Below are positions 1 through 6,007 of a stretch of DNA of 17,736 nucleotides, one piece after another (position 1 is the stretch's first letter; every line of letters starts with the position of its first letter). Origin of the DNA: Candidatus Shapirobacteria bacterium (GTDB lineage: Bacteria; Patescibacteriota; Microgenomatia; UBA12405; UBA6130). The stretch spans positions 1 to 17,736 of the forward strand of contig JALTFB010000059.1 in NCBI GenBank assembly GCA_027007615.1. The letters are read 5' to 3'. The notes beneath the pieces are model-generated. The model was given only the letters and a program-made list of their open reading frames with translations. It was not told where the DNA came from and ran no database searches. A program made the position numbers and the translations under genes.

Positions 1-139
1 TGCCGATACTGAGCAGATAGAAGAGAACGATAGTTGCCAAGAGCCAATGCTGCCATTTGCTGCGCCGTTTTTTAGCGGAGCGCGACTTGCCGTTTTTCGG
101 CAGCCATTTTGTCCAATTGCCAGTCTTTCTGTTGGCCAT
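1..139 (-). CDS. N-terminus of a membrane-anchored protein, unknown function (partial)
   Basis: This leftward gene begins with ATG at 139-137 and runs off the left edge, so only 46 residues are visible. They form a strongly basic N-terminus rich in Lys and Arg (residues 1-32) followed by a hydrophobic stretch (WLLATIVLFYLLSIG). This is a typical cytoplasm-facing anchor with a first membrane span or uncleaved signal. Such a start is seen in penicillin-binding proteins and other envelope enzymes, but nothing visible allows a family call. The start is supported by an extended -10 box (146-151 read leftward, TGC then TATACT) that leaves only 6 nt before the ATG. No Shine-Dalgarno fits, so the transcript is probably leaderless. 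Confidence 0.6.
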   Translation of the reverse strand, partial: MANRKTGNWTKWLPKNGKSRSAKKRRSKWQHWLLATIVLFYLLSIG

Positions 140-145
140 AGCTAT

Positions 146-151
146 AGTATA
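146..151 (-). promoter_or_regulatory. Extended -10 promoter for the leftward gene at 139
   Basis: Read leftward the sequence is TGC-TATACT, an extended -10 element, with the ATG 6 nt further on. No convincing -35 was found 16-18 nt upstream, which extended -10 promoters tolerate. Confidence 0.5.
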
Positions 152-246
152 GCAGATTGGGATGAGGATAAATAAAATTCAAAGCACGAAGCACGAGCCG
201 GCGGACTAGAACTTAGAACTTGGAACTTAGAACTTGGTATTCACTC

Positions 247-365
247 CGTCATCCCGCTCTTGCGTGCAAGGGCGGGATCTTCAGTAGGTGGTGAAACAAC
301 AATGTAAATAAGATACCAACTGAAGATGCTGAACTCCCCGATTTCATCGGGGAATCAGCATGACG
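247..365. repeat. Four-way-junction (cruciform) segment, copy 1
   Basis: The whole segment can be partitioned into stems with no spare base at the junction. The outer stem is CGTCAT (247-252) with ATGACG (360-365). Arm 1 (253-276) pairs CCCGCTCTTGC with GCAAGGGCGGG, including one T-G wobble. Arm 2 (277-327) pairs ATCTTCAGT with ACTGAAGAT around an AT-rich loop. Arm 3 (328-359) pairs GCTGA-CTCCCCGAT with ATCGGGGA-TCAGC. The fold is possible in DNA on either strand and in RNA. Confidence 0.75.
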
Positions 366-467
366 TAAAGAAAAACGCCATCCTGAATTTACCCGCCCCG
401 CCCCGAAGGGACGAAGGTTTGGTGCTTGTTGTTAAGGGATTTTCAGTATGTGGCATATCCGCAATCT

Positions 468-522
468 CCCGAGGTGCAGGTACACTTGCACCTCGGAGGT
501 GCAATGCACTACGCACCTCGGG
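468..522. repeat. Nested inverted repeat inside repeat copy 1
   Basis: The outer arms CCCGAGGTGC (468-477) and GCACCTCGGG (513-522) enclose internal copies of GAGGTGC and GCACCTC, so several alternative hairpins are possible. The same motif is conserved at 5911-5965. Confidence 0.7.
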
Positions 523-617
523 ATTTTTGACATTTTTTGTGCCTGCAACCCCGCCACTGGGGGACCTAAAAATGCCTGTCAACCTCGGGGGTTGTCAGTG
601 AAAGAAATATTTTCTCC

Positions 618-657
618 TTGACAAGGTAAGATAAAAGTAATAAAATAATACTAGTAT
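618..657 (+). promoter_or_regulatory. vapBC promoter with palindrome at the start site
   Basis: The -35 TTGACA (618-623) and -10 TAAAAT (641-646) are separated by exactly 17 bp. The ATG begins at 656, only 9 nt after the -10. A perfect 10-bp palindrome ATACTAGTAT (648-657) covers the expected transcription start and the start codon. It is a candidate operator for autorepression by the antitoxin-toxin complex, which is the known mode for VapBC systems. Confidence 0.75.
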
Positions 658-946
658 GAAAGTAGGATATATTGTTACTCCCAACCAGAAAGGGCAGATG
701 GTTATTCCCAAGAAAATGAGGGAATTGCTGAACATCAAACCCAATGCTCCCCTTAATCTTTCTTTGCGGGGGCAGGGGATTTATATGTACCCGATTAGGG
801 AGGTTTTGCCTTCTTTAGAGCCAAAGGCGTCTTATCTGGAACTCCTTAAAGCTACTCGGGGGGCATGGGGCAAGGATAAAGGCAGATGGGAGGAAAAGAA
901 AAAGTTGGAGTTAAAGGCTTCTCGGGCGAGAAAAAAAGAATGGTAA
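656..946 (+). CDS. vapB: VapB-type antitoxin with AbrB/SpoVT DNA-binding fold
   Basis: This 96-residue protein has an N-terminal swapped-hairpin AbrB domain (about residues 3-48), with the family pattern TPNQKGQMVIPKKMRELLNI. The charged C-terminal tail (about 57-96, many Lys, Arg and Glu) is of the type that wraps around and blocks a toxin. It should bind its own promoter and neutralise the PIN-domain RNase encoded next. The reading frames overlap by 7 nt, so the two are translationally coupled. The start at 656 is chosen because the AbrB fold begins there and a consensus promoter ends 9 nt upstream. No Shine-Dalgarno is present, consistent with a leaderless transcript. Assignment to the VapB group rests on the domain plus the partner gene. 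The symbol is by function, not by close homology. Confidence 0.85.
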   Translation: MKVGYIVTPNQKGQMVIPKKMRELLNIKPNAPLNLSLRGQGIYMYPIREVLPSLEPKASYLELLKATRGAWGKDKGRWEEKKKLELKASRARKKEW

Positions 947-1323
947 TTTTAGATACTAATATTATCATTGACCACCTCCGTTTGCAGGAAAAGCGGGAAT
1001 CAGTGTTGTTGAAATTTGTCAAAAAATATTCTCGCGAGGAATTGGCCTTGGCGATGGTAAGCCTCCAAGAATTGTATGAGGGGACAAGCACAAGAAAACG
1101 CCGAAAAGAACAGGCTTTGCTGGCGGTTATCGCCCCGTTGCGAGTTTTGCCTTACACTTATGAGATTGCTAAGTTAGCAGGAATAATTGCTCGGGATTTG
1201 CCACGGCCAATGGAATTAGCTGATGCCGCCATTGCCGCAACAGCCGTAACCAATGGGGCTAAGCTTTTAACTTTGAATAAGAAAGATTTCCAAAACATTG
1301 CCGGTTTGGAACTGGTTGGTTGA
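940..1323 (+). CDS. vapC: VapC-type PIN-domain ribonuclease toxin
   Basis: Taking the ATG at 940 gives 127 residues beginning MVILDTNIIIDHL, the classic start of a PIN domain. An in-frame ATG at 886 exists, but it would add 18 residues lying wholly within the antitoxin gene and not matching the family. The four acidic residues that bind divalent metal in PIN nucleases are all present: D5 (LDTN), E44 (SLQELYEG), D95 (ELADAAIAATA) and D116 (NKKDF). The toxin should therefore be catalytically competent, cutting RNA (often tRNA in this family). The gene overlaps the vapB end in ATGGTAA and has no independent promoter. The length is normal and the C-terminus (GLELVG) ends where PIN toxins usually end. 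Confidence 0.9.
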   Translation: MVILDTNIIIDHLRLQEKRESVLLKFVKKYSREELALAMVSLQELYEGTSTRKRRKEQALLAVIAPLRVLPYTYEIAKLAGIIARDLPRPMELADAAIAATAVTNGAKLLTLNKKDFQNIAGLELVG

Positions 1324-1471
1324 TGGAAATGTGCGGCGAACTGGCAATGTAGATGAGCCATCCCATGAAGATACTCAAAAGCCCTTTCAAGCTGCCAAAG
1401 GCCTAAGGCTTAAAGCTCAAGTACGAAATCAGGGCAGGATAAACAAAGAATAAGGGGGCATTCAGAAAAGA
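1324..1471. other. Intergenic stretch with no identified feature
   Basis: Between the toxin stop and the next promoter I see no convincing gene, terminator or repeat. One forward frame stays open to a TAA at 1451-1453, but it has no plausible start or ribosome site. Confidence 0.5.
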
Positions 1472-1500
1472 TTGCAAATAGTCTTATAGTATGTTATACT
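1472..1500 (+). promoter_or_regulatory. Promoter of the lipoprotein gene
   Basis: The -35 TTGCAA (1472-1477) and -10 TATACT (1495-1500) are separated by exactly 17 bp. Transcription should start near 1507, giving a leader of about 185 nt before the ATG at 1693. Confidence 0.75.
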
Positions 1501-1506
1501 GGGCCA

Positions 1507-1692
1507 ATAAAAACAAATAAACACAAAAAGCTGTGCAAAGTTTGTTTCTGTTAGAGCACTTTTACAATCAGCGGGTAGCAAACCTCCTTGCCCGAGTGGG
1601 TAGCTTTTTGGGCATTAGTCTATTAGTGTTCAGGAAGCTATCCATTCGGGGATAGAAAAAAAGATTTTCTTATCTTAAAAGGAGGGCTTGCG
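1507..1692 (+). promoter_or_regulatory. Long structured 5' leader with potential Shine-Dalgarno sequestration
   Basis: The leader holds CCTCCTT (1583-1589), an exact complement of AAGGAGG (1679-1685) in the Shine-Dalgarno. Pairing can extend through a bulge, with GCAA just upstream pairing to TTGC just downstream of the site. Between these lie small hairpins: TGCCC/GGGCA (1589-1593 with 1610-1614), CTATCC/GGATAG (1638-1643 with 1650-1655) and AAGAT/ATCTT (1661-1665 with 1672-1676). GGGTAGC occurs twice (1573-1579 and 1598-1604). I recognise no known riboswitch class. The alternative folds suggest control of translation, but this is inference. Confidence 0.45.
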
Positions 1693-2373
1693 ATGGAAAA
1701 GAGGTCTTTTGTTTTGTTGATGGTTTTTGTGGTCCTGTTAGTTACTGTTCTAGTCGGATGCGGAGGAAAGGTAACGCCAACGGTGACACCGGAGCCGGAG
1801 ATCACGGTAAAGCCAGAATATCATTTCGAGAAAGTGCCCCGCGAAGTCAGAAGAGCGCTTCCCGAATTTCCGGAGAAGATACCGGCAGTTTTAATTTCGC
1901 TTAGGCCGTACGGTTCTCATTCGAAAAAAGTTCTGGCGTATCGTTTGAGAACAATGCCAATTTTCGCGCCGGGCGGGGTTGAGCTATTCGAAACAGCCAT
2001 CGACTTTTCGTCGGACAAAGAAGTTGGCGCTGACTGTAGGTGGTACGGACGGGTTGTTTATGATGGTGCCTGGACGGGTGGCCTTTTGCTCGGCTCTTGT
2101 TCAGACGAGATTTCTATGCCGGTGGAGGTAAGAATGGCTTTCTGTGAGGCGGCCCAAGGCGAAGGAGGCATCTATTGTCGCCGGGATGGACTTAGGGTTT
2201 TGATTGAGCCTGAATCTATTAGCTTCACGGACACTGGATCGTTTGAGCCTGCGCACCGGCAGTGGCTGGAAGAAATTCTAGCCTATAAGGGTTGGAAAGT
2301 TTCTCTTCCTAGCACCCTGAGCCCGGGTACAAATTATTTGATTAGGAAGCCCGCTGACCCGCTGAAGAAGTAA
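1693..2373 (+). CDS. Secreted lipoprotein of unknown function
   Basis: The 226-residue product starts with a lipoprotein signal peptide: basic MEKR, a hydrophobic core (residues 6-20) and the lipobox LVGC with the lipidated cysteine at 23. A Gly- and Pro/Thr-rich tether (about 24-40) follows, so the protein is expected to be anchored outside the cytoplasmic membrane. The globular part has four cysteines (in DCRWYG, GSCSDE, AFCEAA and YCRRDG) that could make two disulfides. No family is recognised. The start is firm: AAGGAGGG ends 6 nt before the ATG. The gene stands alone between its own promoter and a strong terminator, and its long leader suggests post-transcriptional control. Confidence 0.8.
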   Translation: MEKRSFVLLMVFVVLLVTVLVGCGGKVTPTVTPEPEITVKPEYHFEKVPREVRRALPEFPEKIPAVLISLRPYGSHSKKVLAYRLRTMPIFAPGGVELFETAIDFSSDKEVGADCRWYGRVVYDGAWTGGLLLGSCSDEISMPVEVRMAFCEAAQGEGGIYCRRDGLRVLIEPESISFTDTGSFEPAHRQWLEEILAYKGWKVSLPSTLSPGTNYLIRKPADPLKK

Positions 2374-2381
2374 AATTGAAA

Positions 2382-2488
2382 AGCCTGAAGTAGAGAAATG
2401 AAAAGAAAGTGCTGCGACAAGCGCGACACATTGTGGTTATCAACCACTTCTCATTTTCTTTCTCGTAAATCTTCAGGCTCTTTTTTTT
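2382..2488 (+). terminator. Intrinsic terminator of the lipoprotein gene
   Basis: AGCCTGAAG (2382-2390) pairs perfectly with CTTCAGGCT (2471-2479), followed by C and eight T residues (2481-2488). Inside, a purine-rich GAGAAA...GAAAA strand faces TTTTC...TTTCTC with bulges, and TGGTT/AACCA forms an apical hairpin. It is unusually long for an intrinsic terminator (about 98 nt of stem-loop). Confidence 0.8.
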
Positions 2489-2636
2489 GTTTTCCGCTTT
2501 GGAGGCAGGTTTGCACTCTATTTGGCATAGGGATATTACCGTTAGACCGCATAAATCTTTTGATGATCAACTCCCCCATAGATTATTTGTTAACAGTTTC
2601 TTTTAGGTCTCAAAAGTATATAACTTGTACAGGAAA
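2489..2636. other. Intergenic stretch between terminator and promoter
   Basis: Nothing is recognisable between the terminator T-run and the -35 box at 2637. The region is AT-rich, and a forward open frame across it begins inside the terminator and is not credible. Confidence 0.5.
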
Positions 2637-2665
2637 TTGACAAAGTTTTCTGCGAATCGTAAAAT
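2637..2665 (+). promoter_or_regulatory. Promoter of the unknown two-gene operon
   Basis: The -35 TTGACA (2637-2642) and -10 TAAAAT (2660-2665) are spaced exactly 17 bp. The ATG follows after 7 nt at 2673, so the message should start at or within a base or two of the start codon. Confidence 0.8.
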
Positions 2666-2672
2666 AAAACAA

Positions 2673-2978
2673 ATGTTTGTAAAGCTAAGTAGCTTACCGG
2701 AAGAAATAAGAAGCAAAGTGACGGAGTTGGCAGATACAATATTTGTGACCTTGATGCTAGAAAAATTACCGAAGGAAAAAGCTAATACTTTTTATAACTT
2801 AACCGTAGAAAAGGGATTATATAGTAAGGAAGCAATTGATTACTTAAAGAGCTATGATGAGGGAATATTAGATTGGGTGAGAAATGAGATAAGAAAAGAG
2901 TTAAGTAACAGTTTAGGATTGGATGTAACCATGGTGAATGCAAACAATATGATAGATATGACGGGAGATGACAGATGA
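2673..2978 (+). CDS. Small charged protein of unknown function, first gene of operon
   Basis: Starting at ATG 2673 gives 101 residues. An upstream in-frame ATG at 2625 is rejected because the promoter boxes lie between it and 2673. The protein is predicted to be mostly helical and charged, with no signal peptide and no cysteine. I recognise no family. Its TGA stop overlaps the ATG of the next gene (ATGA at 2975-2978), so the two proteins are translationally coupled and likely made together, perhaps as partners. Codon choice (AGA, ATA, TTA, GGA) is clearly more AT-biased than in folD just downstream, which suggests a recently acquired unit. The transcript appears leaderless. Confidence 0.7.
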   Translation: MFVKLSSLPEEIRSKVTELADTIFVTLMLEKLPKEKANTFYNLTVEKGLYSKEAIDYLKSYDEGILDWVRNEIRKELSNSLGLDVTMVNANNMIDMTGDDR

Positions 2979-4594
2979 CAGGAATAGAAAGAGAAGGTTC
3001 CCCGGAAAGAGCAACTCGAAGTATAGGGGAACAATTATTAATAAAAGCGATACAAAGAACTGATCAGACAGGCGGATATAGTGTATCTTATAATAAGATA
3101 GGTTCACCATTAATTCTTCATTGCCAGCATGAGGCGTACCATAAAGGAGGCCAAGGAGATGATTTGCCATTAAGACCACAGCCGTCAGATAAGAAAGCAG
3201 GAGAGTATGAAAAATACAGAACTCTTTTCCAAGAGTCAAGGAGAGCGGTGAAGGCGTTGGGAAAATCATTGACTCCCGGAGCCATAGTTGGGTGGTTATA
3301 TAACTTTGCTACTTATGGCGCCAATGGCAGTATGCTTTTCGAGGCGATTGGAGACAAAGCGGAGAATCGAGCTAAGAAGATTGAGAGAATTTTATTAAGC
3401 TCATCAGATTTAATTACAGGTGAACATAGTTCCCAGGGAAAAATCTATGCGGCGGAAATAAAAAAGGAAGAGAATGGCTTTGTGATTAAGGCGGGAGATG
3501 AAGAAATCAAATTAGCTACAGATTTTGATAAAATAGAAGCTTTTTTTCTACTAAGGAGTTCAGTAGGGAATCTTGTTATGGGAAGCTTAATACAGAGCAC
3601 GCTACAGAAGCTGGTAGCCGATGGAAGAATTGGCGTTGGAGATATTGATCTTAGAAATGGCTTAAAGTCGGTGCTGGCCCAGGCAGGCGTAGATTATAAG
3701 GATCCAGCAGACTTAAGGAGAAGCGGGTTCAATTCTAGACAAGTTGAGTTTTTAACAGATACGATAAAAGAAGAGGAGGTTATAGATATAATAGATGAGG
3801 TGTCGAGAGATTTGGTATTGTCGCCAGCCGTAGATGTTATATCTGGAAAGGGCAGTACAGCAGCGAGTAAATTAGTGACGGTACGGAGTAGCGGAATAGA
3901 AATTGGAGCAGATGGAAATGGTTTTATCACAGTAGGAGATAGGGTTGAATTGGGCAAGCCAGTATTGTGGGTGGGTGATCTTCAGAAAGGAGATATAGCG
4001 CAATCATTAAAGAGTATATTAGCCCAAGTTCAAGTTGCTAAAAATGACGTGCTGTTGGGAAACGGGGAAAATCATCCATCGTTGTTTGTTGAGAAATCAA
4101 AACCATTGGAAGAAACATTAGGGCAGCAGGGTGTTATAGAGAAATGGAGTTTCAAATTAAGCAACGGAGGCAAGAGAGTAATAAAGAAATTATATAAAAA
4201 GTTGGAGGAGTTAGGCTACTCTCATCAGGAAATTTTAGAAGCAGCGGATAATTTAAGAACGGAATTGAAGAATAAAGGAGAACTAAAAATGGGGCAAAGA
4301 TTGGCATTATCAAGTTTGAGAGCAAGAGCTATGTGGAATCAACGCCGCAAAGAATACGAGCGAGTGAGAAGATCGATGAGGGGGCGATTATGGGAGATTG
4401 CTTTTCCGGGAATGGAACACAATTTGGCTCAACAATTGGTAGCTATAAAAGAAAGACGCCGTCGAGGCGAGAAAGTGAAGCTGTCTTCATATCCGGATGT
4501 AGAAATGTTCATGCGGAAGATTAAAAATACGATTGGAAAATGGAAGAAGAGGAAGAAAGCGGCTTTGCAACGGTTGGATACAAATAGCAATTAA
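2975..4594 (+). CDS. Large unknown protein with a basic C-terminal domain, second gene of operon
   Basis: The 539-residue product has no signal peptide or clear membrane span and matches no family I can name. Three zones are visible. An N-terminal part (about 1-130) contains HCQHEAYHKGG, with two His and a Cys close together. A middle part (about 130-390) has mixed helix and strand character and repeated Gly-Asp turns (EIGADGNGF, VGDRVELGKP, VGDLQKGD). The C-terminal part (about 395-539) is very rich in Lys and Arg (MWNQRRKEYERVRRSMRGR, then KERRRRGEKVK), as in nucleic-acid-binding regions. Nucleic-acid binding is only an inference from charge. The gene is coupled to its upstream partner by an ATGA overlap and shares its AT-rich codon use, unlike folD. 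Confidence 0.75.
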   Translation: MTGIEREGSPERATRSIGEQLLIKAIQRTDQTGGYSVSYNKIGSPLILHCQHEAYHKGGQGDDLPLRPQPSDKKAGEYEKYRTLFQESRRAVKALGKSLTPGAIVGWLYNFATYGANGSMLFEAIGDKAENRAKKIERILLSSSDLITGEHSSQGKIYAAEIKKEENGFVIKAGDEEIKLATDFDKIEAFFLLRSSVGNLVMGSLIQSTLQKLVADGRIGVGDIDLRNGLKSVLAQAGVDYKDPADLRRSGFNSRQVEFLTDTIKEEEVIDIIDEVSRDLVLSPAVDVISGKGSTAASKLVTVRSSGIEIGADGNGFITVGDRVELGKPVLWVGDLQKGDIAQSLKSILAQVQVAKNDVLLGNGENHPSLFVEKSKPLEETLGQQGVIEKWSFKLSNGGKRVIKKLYKKLEELGYSHQEILEAADNLRTELKNKGELKMGQRLALSSLRARAMWNQRRKEYERVRRSMRGRLWEIAFPGMEHNLAQQLVAIKERRRRGEKVKLSSYPDVEMFMRKIKNTIGKWKKRKKAALQRLDTNSN

Positions 4595-4614
4595 TCTTAA
4601 GGGGCTCTTTTTGC

Positions 4615-4647
4615 ATCTCGTTTCACTAAATTTAGTGGAGATTTTTT
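4615..4647 (+). terminator. Intrinsic terminator after the unknown operon
   Basis: A perfect 14-bp palindrome CACTAAATTTAGTG (4624-4637) is extended by ATCTC (4615-4619) pairing with GAGAT (4638-4642) across a 4-nt one-sided bulge, followed by six T residues (4642-4647). It lies about 20 nt after the TAA of the 539-residue gene. Confidence 0.65.
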
Positions 4648-4769
4648 GGGGACCGTTTTCTTAGAAAGTAAAATATGCTTGACGATTTCTGGAGTTGATG
4701 AAAAGCGGTTTTTTGGCGAGTTGAGAGGCGTTGGTTTGCCAATGATTGGCTTATAAATTAGCCAGATTG

Positions 4770-4778
4770 TGCTATCAT
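4770..4778 (+). promoter_or_regulatory. Extended -10 promoter of folD
   Basis: TGC-TATCAT (4770-4778) is an extended -10 element. Only 5 nt separate it from the ATG at 4784. No good -35 is present at the normal distance. Confidence 0.5.
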
Positions 4779-4783
4779 AAACC

Positions 4784-5638
4784 ATGGCAAAAACAATGGC
4801 AAAAGTATTCGACGGGCGTAGGCGGCAGGACGAGTTGCTGGAAAAATGGCGCCGGGAAATAATGCTGTTAAACCCGGCCCGGCGCCGCAAGAAATTGGTT
4901 TCCGTTTTGGTGGGGGATGACCCCGCCAGCCAGCTTTATGTGCGAATGAAGCGCAAGTTTGCCTATCAGATAGGCATTGATTTTCGGGTAGAACAATTTG
5001 CGGCCGCCGCCAATCCTGAAAAAGTGATAGCAGCGCTGAAACGGTGGGGGAGTGATGGGGAAATTGGCGGTTTGATGGTTCAGCTGCCTTTGCCGGACCG
5101 CTGGGGAGAGGATATTCAACGCCGGCTTTTGGATAGCATTCCGCCCCAGAAAGACATTGATTGCCTAACGGCTACAAACTTGGGATTGCTGATGGCCGGC
5201 CGGCCGCGCTTTTTGCCGGCTACGGTTGCCGCGGTAGTGGATGTTTTGGCCGCCGCCGGGCTGCCGGCTTTGAAATTGGTGGGCAAGGCGGTTTGCGTTG
5301 TTGGCAAGTCGCTGATTGTGGGCATGCCGTTGGCTAACTGGCTGATGCGCCAGGGGGCGACGGTAGCCAGCTGTGACCGCCGAACCGCCAAATTAGCCGA
5401 GTGGACGCTAAAGGCCGAGGTGGTGATTAGCGCCGCCGGCCGGCCGGGATTGATCAAGCCGGTGATGGTAGCTGGAGGAGTGGTGGCCATCGATGTCGCT
5501 TCGCCCCGCGGCGATTTTGACTTCAAGGGAGTGGCCGCCAAGGCCGGTTTTATCACTCCCGTTCCCGGCGGAGTCGGCCCGTTAACGGTCGCCTACCTCA
5601 TGGGCAATTTCATCAAAGCTCTTCAACAGGAAAATTAA
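4784..5638 (+). CDS. folD: Bifunctional methylenetetrahydrofolate dehydrogenase / cyclohydrolase
   Basis: The 284-residue product has the usual FolD length and order of motifs. It should interconvert 5,10-methylene-, methenyl- and 10-formyl-tetrahydrofolate in the cytoplasm using NADP. The substrate region is ASQLYVRMKRK with the catalytic Tyr52 and Lys56. QLPLP (100-104) and KDID (123-126) line the folate pocket. The dinucleotide loop reads VGKSLIVGMPLA, followed by ATVASCDRRT. The C-terminal signature TPVPGGVGPLT spans 258-268. Two usual spots are changed: the common PCTP motif reads PATV, and the Gly after KDxD is Cys127. The key Lys and Asp remain, so activity is likely. ATG 4784 is chosen, although an in-frame ATG at 4796 is possible. 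No Shine-Dalgarno is seen. Codon use is GC-rich, unlike the operon upstream. Confidence 0.95.
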   Translation: MAKTMAKVFDGRRRQDELLEKWRREIMLLNPARRRKKLVSVLVGDDPASQLYVRMKRKFAYQIGIDFRVEQFAAAANPEKVIAALKRWGSDGEIGGLMVQLPLPDRWGEDIQRRLLDSIPPQKDIDCLTATNLGLLMAGRPRFLPATVAAVVDVLAAAGLPALKLVGKAVCVVGKSLIVGMPLANWLMRQGATVASCDRRTAKLAEWTLKAEVVISAAGRPGLIKPVMVAGGVVAIDVASPRGDFDFKGVAAKAGFITPVPGGVGPLTVAYLMGNFIKALQQEN

Positions 5639-5640
5639 TT

Positions 5641-5987
5641 AGAACTTGGAGCTTAGAACTTGGTATTCACTCCGTCATCCTGATTTTTCGACGAAGTCGA
5701 AAAGTTCAGGATCTTCAGTATGCGACGAGCTAACAATATAGATAAAGTAGATAAAACACCCGCTGGAGATGCTGAACTCCCCGATTTCATCGGGGAATCA
5801 GCATGACGTGAAGAAAAACGCCATCCTGAATTTACCCGCCCCGCCCCGAAGGGACGAAGGTTTGGTGCTTGTTGTTAAAGGATTTTTAGTATGTGGCATA
5901 TCCGTAATTTCCCGAGGTGCAGGTACACTTGCACCTCGGAGGTGCAATGCACTACGCACCTCGGGATTTTTGACATTTTTTGTGCCT
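5641..5987. repeat. Dispersed structured intergenic repeat, copy 2
   Basis: This is a direct copy of the block at 215-545. It begins 3 nt after the folD stop and ends about 20 nt before the stop of the opposing RelA/SpoT gene, filling nearly the whole gap between two convergent genes. The AGAACTTGG units, foldable segment, central conserved stretch, nested GAGGTGC inverted repeat (5911-5965) and TTTTTGACATTTTTTGTGCC tail are all retained. Here it may also act as a two-way transcription barrier, since no other terminator is visible for either gene. Confidence 0.85.
5673..5808. repeat. Four-way-junction (cruciform) segment, copy 2
   Basis: The same gapless junction as at 247-365. The outer stem is CGTCAT (5673-5678) with ATGACG (5803-5808). 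Arm 1 (5679-5710) has a different sequence from copy 1 but still pairs: CCTGA/TCAGG, a T-G wobble, then TTTTCGAC/GTCGAAAA, with one bulged T. Arm 2 (5711-5770) pairs ATCTTCAG with CTGGAGAT around a longer loop. Arm 3 (5771-5802) is identical to copy 1. Confidence 0.75.
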
Positions 5988-6007
5988 GGGGGTCCGCCGG
6001 AAATTGG

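Larger units (their letters stand above)
215..545. repeat. Dispersed structured intergenic repeat, copy 1
   Basis: This block recurs in the same orientation at 5641-5987. It starts with short tandem runs of the unit AGAACTTGG, then carries a 119-bp foldable segment (247-365). Next comes a conserved stretch of about 100 bp containing GCCCCGAAGGG. It ends with a nested inverted repeat (468-522, outer arms CCCGAGGTGC and GCACCTCGGG) and a shared tail, TTTTTGACATTTTTTGTGCC. Nearly all differences between the copies fall in two arms of the foldable segment; the rest is almost identical. The long ATG-initiated frame over this block is not regarded as a gene. It lies just upstream of the vapB promoter. 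The arrangement suggests a non-autonomous mobile or REP-like element, but no transposase or target duplication is visible. Confidence 0.85.

Noticed and set aside
326..601. Open frame across repeat copy 1, with a matching frame at 5769-6011 in copy 2
   Set aside because: The frame is shared only because the DNA repeat is shared. The sequence is a series of hairpins and the predicted protein is rich in artefact-like Pro/Arg/Gly runs. The frame ends differ between copies, and there is no promoter or ribosome site.
1277..1453. Forward frame running past the vapC stop with a protein-like charged tail
   Set aside because: It has no plausible start codon context, overlaps the toxin in another frame, and the toxin already ends at the usual PIN C-terminus.
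2398..2640. 80-residue forward frame after the lipoprotein gene
   Set aside because: It starts inside the long terminator stem and runs into the -35 box of the next operon.
4597..4890. 97-residue leftward frame over the folD start and upstream gap
   Set aside because: It covers the terminator palindrome and the folD promoter, overlaps folD by about 100 bp and has no promoter of its own.
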